Part shown: piece by piece, positions 52,446-56,750 of the stretch
Position numbering within the stretch: position 1 is the stretch's first letter
How the letters are laid out: the number at the start of each line of letters is the position of its first letter
Assembly (NCBI GenBank): GCA_964235605.1
Contig: CAXSCR010000025.1
Span: 1-56,750, forward strand
Source: DATCRE01 sp964235605
GTDB lineage: Bacteria > Bacteroidota > Bacteroidia > Cytophagales > Cyclobacteriaceae
Length of the DNA stretch: 56,750 nucleotides
Reading direction: 5' to 3'
Notes under the pieces: model-generated
What the model saw: only the letters and a program-made list of their open reading frames with translations
Told to the model about the DNA's origin: nothing
Databases searched by the model: none
Position numbers and translations under genes: made by a program

Positions 52446-54548
52446 TTAAGATTGATTATGTTTGATTGGTAATATAAATACAAATGTGGCGCCTTCATTT
52501 TCTATGCCCTTAGCGTATATAATACCACTATGATTTTCTACAATGCGCTTACATAAAGCGAGGCCGATACCGTAACCACCATACTTTGATTTATCATTAA
52601 GACGCTGGAAAATCGTAAAAATCTGCTCGGCATATTGCTGGCTAAAACCTATGCCATTGTCAATAATTTTTATTTCCTGATACCTTTGATTTTCCTTTAA
52701 TGTGGTATAGGTTCTAACATCCTCACAACTGAGGAGTCGGGAAGAGATAGTAATTGTGGATTTGGAATTTTTCTTCGAGAACTTTATTGCGTTACCAACA
52801 AGGTTGTAAAATAATTGATTCATTTGAATTGGAATTGCATTTAAAGTGTAAAGATGATCAGCTATTACCTCGATATTTTTTTGTTGTATTAATAATTCGT
52901 AATCGGTAATCACATGTTGTAAAATGCCATTTAAATCGACTTCTTTAAAAAGGGATGAATTATAACTTAGCCTTGAATAATCAAGCAAATCTTTTATTAA
53001 GCTTGACATTCTGTTGGCGGAGGACGATATTTTCTCCAGGTAGATGTATGCGTCTGGCGTTAACTCTGCAGAATATCGCTGGTGCAGAATATTTGTAAAT
53101 ACCTGAATCTTCCTCAAAGGCTCTTGTAAGTCATGGGAAGAAACATAGGCGAATTGTTCGAGTTCTCGATTCGCACGAATGAAATGCGTATTCGCTTCAA
53201 TAAGTTCTTCATTAGTCGCTACCAGCTCTTCATTTGTCGCTTGCAATTCTTCGGTTCTCTCTTGAACTAGCCTGGAAAGGTTGTCGGTAAATTTTTTTTG
53301 ATCTGTTATATCCTGAATTGTACCAAGAACTTTTAAAGGTTTTCTCAATTCATCATACAAGAGTTTTCCTTTTATTCTTATCCAATGGTACTCGCCATCC
53401 TTCCAAATCACACGTGCCTCGTAATGAAGATAACCTGACTCTAAAGACTCCTCATGTGCCTTCTGTCCGACCAACAGATCATCCTTATGGACCAGGGTTG
53501 CAAATTCTGATCTCGTCATACCTTTTCCAACACCCAAAATTTTATTAAATCGATCGGATGTAACCATTTCATTGGTTATCATGTCAATTTCATAAGTGCC
53601 TAAGTCGGCAGATTCAATTGCCATTCGCGCTTTTTCTTCTGCCGCAATGATCGTTTTCTTGGCTCCTACCTGCTCAGTAACATCATGACACAAGACCATC
53701 ACGCCGGATATTTTTCCGTTTGAACCTACATAAGGTTGATAGACCAAGTTCAAAAATCCTTCCTTCTTTTGGTCAATACCCACCATCACAGTGTATGGCG
53801 TATCATACAGAAATATAGGATTACCTGTTTTCCTTACACTTTCAATAATAGGACGAAAGTATGCTTCAGCTTCTGGTATAACATCAAATAGCAACTTGCC
53901 CTCCAATTCATCCACCGTGCGGCCTATTAACTTACTATACATTTCGTTCACCACTTCAACACGCATCTCTATGCCTATTAAAACAATAATTCCTACCGAT
54001 GCTTGATGAATTAGGTTTTGAAATTGCTTATCAATTATGTTTAGTTTATAAATATTGTTTTCGAACTCCGCAATCTCAGCACACGAGATTAAAACGCCTG
54101 ACTTATTATCGTCTTCATAGATTGCATTGTAATGCATAGGCCAATGAAGTGTTTTTTGATCAATGGCACTAAAAAGAGTAATGCATATTTCATCTCGTTG
54201 TTTAAACTCGTCACCTCCTAAAATGGCATCAACTTTTTCTTTCATTAGAAAAAGCTTGTTGTACACCTCTCCCTTCAAGGGTCGGCCAAAGAATGCAAGC
54301 AAGTCAGAATTGTTCATAAGCTTGCAATACGCGTCGTTATAAAAACAGTGCCTTTCATATCCCCAAATAACAATTGACGGAAAATTTGAGTTTAGTGCCA
54401 TGTTGAGTATGGTCTTCAGTTCATTGGGCCATTTGCTAATGTCTCCTAAAGAAGTCTCACTCCATGAATAATTGCGAAAAGCTATTCCCATCTGTCCGCC
54501 ATTCTTCAGGAATGTGGGACAGAAGTTTCCATTAATCGTGGCGCTCAT
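52446..54548 (-). CDS. Multi-PAS sensor histidine kinase, apparently cytoplasmic
   Basis: A 700-residue kinase of the same layout as the one at 39040: an N-terminal divergent PAS (WSETSLGDISKWPNELKTIL, about 25-165), PAS at about 175-295 and PAS/PAC at 305-420. A heptad coiled coil with repeated ATNEELV and HisKA with His472 in SSHDLQEPLRK follow, then HATPase_c (NLVGNAIKFSKK, DNGIGFSQQ, GYGIGLALCKRIV). No transmembrane helices are visible. It is translated with the GAF protein downstream. No response regulator lies beside it. The similarity with the kinase at 39040 suggests paralogues. Confidence 0.86.
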   Translation of the reverse strand: MSATINGNFCPTFLKNGGQMGIAFRNYSWSETSLGDISKWPNELKTILNMALNSNFPSIVIWGYERHCFYNDAYCKLMNNSDLLAFFGRPLKGEVYNKLFLMKEKVDAILGGDEFKQRDEICITLFSAIDQKTLHWPMHYNAIYEDDNKSGVLISCAEIAEFENNIYKLNIIDKQFQNLIHQASVGIIVLIGIEMRVEVVNEMYSKLIGRTVDELEGKLLFDVIPEAEAYFRPIIESVRKTGNPIFLYDTPYTVMVGIDQKKEGFLNLVYQPYVGSNGKISGVMVLCHDVTEQVGAKKTIIAAEEKARMAIESADLGTYEIDMITNEMVTSDRFNKILGVGKGMTRSEFATLVHKDDLLVGQKAHEESLESGYLHYEARVIWKDGEYHWIRIKGKLLYDELRKPLKVLGTIQDITDQKKFTDNLSRLVQERTEELQATNEELVATNEELIEANTHFIRANRELEQFAYVSSHDLQEPLRKIQVFTNILHQRYSAELTPDAYIYLEKISSSANRMSSLIKDLLDYSRLSYNSSLFKEVDLNGILQHVITDYELLIQQKNIEVIADHLYTLNAIPIQMNQLFYNLVGNAIKFSKKNSKSTITISSRLLSCEDVRTYTTLKENQRYQEIKIIDNGIGFSQQYAEQIFTIFQRLNDKSKYGGYGIGLALCKRIVENHSGIIYAKGIENEGATFVFILPIKHNQS

Positions 54549-55063
54549 TCGAGGTTGTTATAAAATTCAAGATCAAATTTACACTTTCTAATACAGAGAA
54601 TGTTCAAGGCTTCACCAAACATTTTGAGAGAAGCTGACAGTTTATGATATAAAAGTCATGCCTCAGACATCGTGATACTTCCATGTTAAGGTGTTGCCCC
54701 TTCGTGGTATATAAATTCTTTTGATCGAAGCAGACACATCAAGGTTAAGTCGGGACTACATAGGGCAGATTTATCTATATCTCGAAATATCTCGAATAGA
54801 AGATCCAAGGAAAATGAATTTTCTATATGGACAAAGGCGGGGATAATTTTGGAATGAAATGGTTAAACAAAGCAAATAGCACATAGTGTGATGAAGCACG
54901 AATTGTGATAAGTTCACCAACTCTTTTAGTTATATAGTACTCCGTTTGCCAACGGTTAAACTAATGATAAATGAAAAATATAGAAAATATTAGTTTTTGG
55001 ATAATCAATCATGAAACAAATTGGACTCGCTCAATAAGATCACAGGGAAAAATCGAACACAAA

Positions 55064-55131
55064 ACGCTGAAACTCTTATAAATTTCAGCGTCTTTATCAA
55101 TGTAGCGCGGGGGTAGCCATATCGAACCTTT
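55064..55131 (-). other. tRNA 3'-end-like fragment with terminator hairpin
   Basis: Read on the minus strand, GGTTCGATATGGCTACCCCC and then GCGCTACA resemble a T-loop and acceptor 3' end, but the T-stem does not pair and no 5' half is present. Eleven nt further on lies a perfect 9-bp hairpin (ACGCTGAAA / TTTCAGCGT, 55064-55072 and 55083-55091) followed by TTTTG, a layout common after Cytophagales tRNA genes. This could be the scar of an integration into, or deletion of, a tRNA gene. The hairpin is certain; the tRNA reading is not. Confidence 0.4.
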
Positions 55132-55274
55132 TTATATTAGATTTCTTGAAAATGGGCCAATTCATACCCAAAAGGGTATAATATAATTAGACTTTGAACT
55201 ATTATTGGAATTTTGCCCGGTTTTTAATGGCCGAACTTTAAGAAAGCTCACACTTTATGTTTGGTCAAATTCCT

Positions 55275-55306
55275 ATTCTCAAAGTTTTTAAAAATTTTTT
55301 GAGAAT
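55275..55306. repeat. Hairpin upstream of the ECF sigma gene
   Basis: ATTCTCAAA at 55275-55283 pairs perfectly with TTTGAGAAT at 55298-55306. The A/T-rich centre can pair further. It lies 51 nt before the sigma-factor start and could be an operator or leader structure. Confidence 0.6.
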
Positions 55307-55356
55307 CTTTCTAAGTTTTTCTTCAGAAAGCATACTAATAAGATAAACACAAGAAG

Positions 55357-55842
55357 TTGGAAAGGTTATTTACAGGAGCTATTCTACCGCATGAGAAGAT
55401 TCTCTTTAAAGTTTGCAGGATGTACTGCAAAGGCGAGGAGGATCAACAAGATCTTTTCCAGGAAATAATGCTGCAGCTCTGGCGGGCTTACCCTTCTTTC
55501 CGAGGTGAATGCAAAATATCCACATGGATGTACCGGATCGCAATCAACACGGCTATCCTGCAGCGAAAAAAGGAGCTAAAAGAACCGATGAAGTATGTAG
55601 TTGGTGCAGACATCCCTGAAAGGGCTGCTGCCGGGGACGAAGATTGCCAATATTACCTAATGATGATAGCCGTTGAAAAATTATCATCAATAGAAAAAGC
55701 AATTGTTATGCTCTACTTGGATGACTACTCTTACAACGAGATGTCGGAAGTAATAGGGATCTCTGAATCAAATATAGGTTTCAGGATAAACCAGATAAAA
55801 ACTAAGCTGAAAAAATTAACAGACAACGAGTATGGAACTTGA
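55357..55842 (+). CDS. ECF-type RNA polymerase sigma-70 factor
   Basis: A 161-residue ECF sigma factor. Region 2 is visible in MYCKGEEDQQDLFQEIMLQLWRAYPSFRGECKISTWMYRIAINTAI (about 23-68), and region 4 in LSSIEKAIVMLYLDDYSYNEMSEVIGISESNIGFRINQIKTKLK (about 110-155) with its helix-turn-helix. The start is the TTG at 55357 (ERLFTGAILPHEKILFK); no ATG gives the N-terminal part. The next gene starts inside its last codons, so they are an operon. Its promoter region holds a strong hairpin. Targets are not known. The partner membrane protein lacks the anti-sigma zinc motif. Confidence 0.9.
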   Translation: MERLFTGAILPHEKILFKVCRMYCKGEEDQQDLFQEIMLQLWRAYPSFRGECKISTWMYRIAINTAILQRKKELKEPMKYVVGADIPERAAAGDEDCQYYLMMIAVEKLSSIEKAIVMLYLDDYSYNEMSEVIGISESNIGFRINQIKTKLKKLTDNEYGT

Positions 55843-56449
55843 TGAATTTAAAGCTGTGTGGAAGAAGGCTGAAAGGCCTGTAGCCTCTTCTATGACGAGT
55901 GATAAAAAAAACAATTATATGAATACAATGGACACTATCGGCTACTTGAATACTAAAACTGCCAAGGCAGCAAAATGGAACAGGATGCTCATGAGTATGC
56001 TTATGGGGATTGTGTCCGTTGGAATATTGCTGGCATTTATTCTTCCGCGTGAAGCTACTTCAATAACGGATGGGCTGCCTTCCTTTATTCTTTTTCTTCT
56101 CTTTTGCATTGTAGAACTTCGGCTAACCGAAAAAAGCAAGTCAATTTTTGAGAACACTTCAGGCGTTGATTTAAAAACCGCAATTACGAACATTATTCAA
56201 AAGTGGACGCGATGGTACCAGCTCTCGAACATCGTGATGATAATCTTCTTGCCTGCAATGCTCTATATTTATTTATCTTTTGTAGATGACTTAACTGGGT
56301 TACAGGTATCTACCGCCTTAAAAATAATTACAAGCATTTTGCTTACAGCGTTATCAATGTACTGTGGGCATCTTTATTACAAGTCAACATACATTAATCG
56401 AATTAATGAACTTAAAAAGACATTGAACGAACTTCGTCAGCCAGAATGA
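55832..56449 (+). CDS. Membrane protein paired with the ECF sigma factor
   Basis: A 205-residue protein starting at ATG 55832, 11 nt inside the sigma gene. The N-terminus MELDEFKAVWKK is a recurring opening in Bacteroidota proteins that follow sigma genes. About four membrane segments follow: about 52-70, 80-93, 130-150 and 158-175. A helical C-terminal region (NRINELKKTLNEL) probably faces the cytoplasm. No HxxxCxxC zinc anti-sigma motif is seen. By operon logic it may control the sigma factor or sense the membrane; this is inferred from position. Confidence 0.7.
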   Translation: MELDEFKAVWKKAERPVASSMTSDKKNNYMNTMDTIGYLNTKTAKAAKWNRMLMSMLMGIVSVGILLAFILPREATSITDGLPSFILFLLFCIVELRLTEKSKSIFENTSGVDLKTAITNIIQKWTRWYQLSNIVMIIFLPAMLYIYLSFVDDLTGLQVSTALKIITSILLTALSMYCGHLYYKSTYINRINELKKTLNELRQPE

Positions 56450-56569
56450 TCAATGTAAGGGGTCTGTTGTGAAACTTTTACAACTCAATAAACCTTTCCA
56501 ATGAGATATAAAGTAAGTAGGCCATTGTCGGGTATTAAACATTAAACAAATCTCTAAAAATCAATATTT

Positions 56570-56698
56570 ATGACAACTAAAATGAAATAATCAAATGTGT
56601 TAAAAGGGTTAATATTAGGAATGATCGGTATCTCTAGTATTATTTTAATTGCAAAAGCAGGATATCACATGGGACTTTTGCTTAAGGACGTGTTTTAG
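56570..56698 (+). pseudogene. Small membrane peptide gene with in-frame stop, or GTG-start peptide
   Basis: ATG 56570 opens a frame with a TAA at codon 7, then continues in the same frame through one hydrophobic helix (LKGLILGMIGISSIILIAKA) to a TAG at 56696. The peptide would have 42 residues without the stop. A GTG at 56597 after the stop gives a complete 33-residue membrane peptide. It lies 120 nt after the sigma and membrane gene pair. Either the first six codons are a decayed start or the GTG is the true one. Confidence 0.45.
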
Positions 56699-56750
56699 AT
56701 TCAGAACTCCTGACCTGATTGGTATAAAATATGGAATAAAGGCTAAATTC

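Larger units (their letters stand above)
54549..55356. other. Non-coding region with hairpins
   Basis: About 800 bases. No gene is recognised. It contains the tRNA-like fragment and hairpin (55064-55131) and the hairpin at 55275-55306, both listed separately. Confidence 0.4.

Noticed and set aside
1..56750. CRISPR arrays, rRNA genes and complete insertion sequences
   Set aside because: No regularly spaced repeats, no rRNA-like stretch and no intact transposase were found. The only mobile traces are the integrase tail and its neighbours.

Overview
The window looks like chromosomal DNA of a Bacteroidota bacterium, most likely of the Cytophagales type. The evidence is an AT-rich sequence, TAnnTTTG-type promoter elements, weak ribosome binding sites, lipoproteins with cysteine lipoboxes, PorT-like and OmpA-like envelope proteins, a two-component regulator with a Reg_prop beta-propeller, and an ECF sigma factor paired with a small membrane protein. 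Assignments rest on reading motifs by eye; no database search was run.

Layout. 1-5 kb: a DinB/YfiT-type protein, a secreted TPR protein, a ChbG/HpnK-type deacetylase and a secreted Arg/Ser/Gly-rich repeat protein that ends in a clear terminator. 5-9.6 kb (minus strand): a hexuronate (Ashwell) catabolic operon in the order uxuB-like SDR, uxuA, uxaC, kdgK, kdgA. Here uxaC is a stub with a large internal deletion and frameshifts, and a second stub beyond kdgA looks like the ends of an ExuT-type transporter. 9.6-13 kb: a lipoprotein, an OmpA-domain protein and a saccharopine-dehydrogenase-like oxidoreductase. 14-17.8 kb: the tyrosine degradation genes hmgA-hpd-fahA. 18-21.3 kb: a TlpA-like thioredoxin lipoprotein flanked by two copies of a helicase-associated-domain gene, one intact and one reduced to a stub with its promoter preserved. 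21.5-22.9 kb: remains of a decayed mobile region, including a tyrosine recombinase C-terminus. 23-26.4 kb: an orphan XylF-like sugar-binding protein and a two-gene mhqO/mhqD-like detoxification operon.

26.5-37.6 kb is a divergent alpha-glucan and trehalose locus. On the minus strand are a GT4 glycogen-synthase-like glycosyltransferase, a GH57 enzyme, a GlgX/TreX debranching enzyme and MalQ. On the plus strand are TreZ and TreY. Together they could make and remodel a glycogen-like glucan and convert its reducing ends to trehalose. 38-42.7 kb: a decayed YciF/DUF892 gene that kept its terminator, a small hypothetical gene, a PAS histidine kinase and two single-domain response regulators. 42.7-47.8 kb: a GH20 beta-N-acetylhexosaminidase directly downstream of a Reg_prop sensor kinase. 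48-56.7 kb: a SAM methyltransferase, a PorT-like barrel, a frameshifted secreted protein, a PAS kinase with a GAF protein, and an ECF sigma factor, membrane protein and small peptide module.

The most striking theme is gene decay by internal deletion that leaves recognisable N- and C-terminal stubs (uxaC, probably exuT, the HA-domain paralog), together with frameshifted remnants (YciF, an integrase neighbour, a secreted protein). I see no clearly new defence or biosynthetic system. The most unusual intact items are the stand-alone five-repeat HA-domain protein with an AT-hook-like tail and its promoter-sharing truncated twin, and the ECF module.
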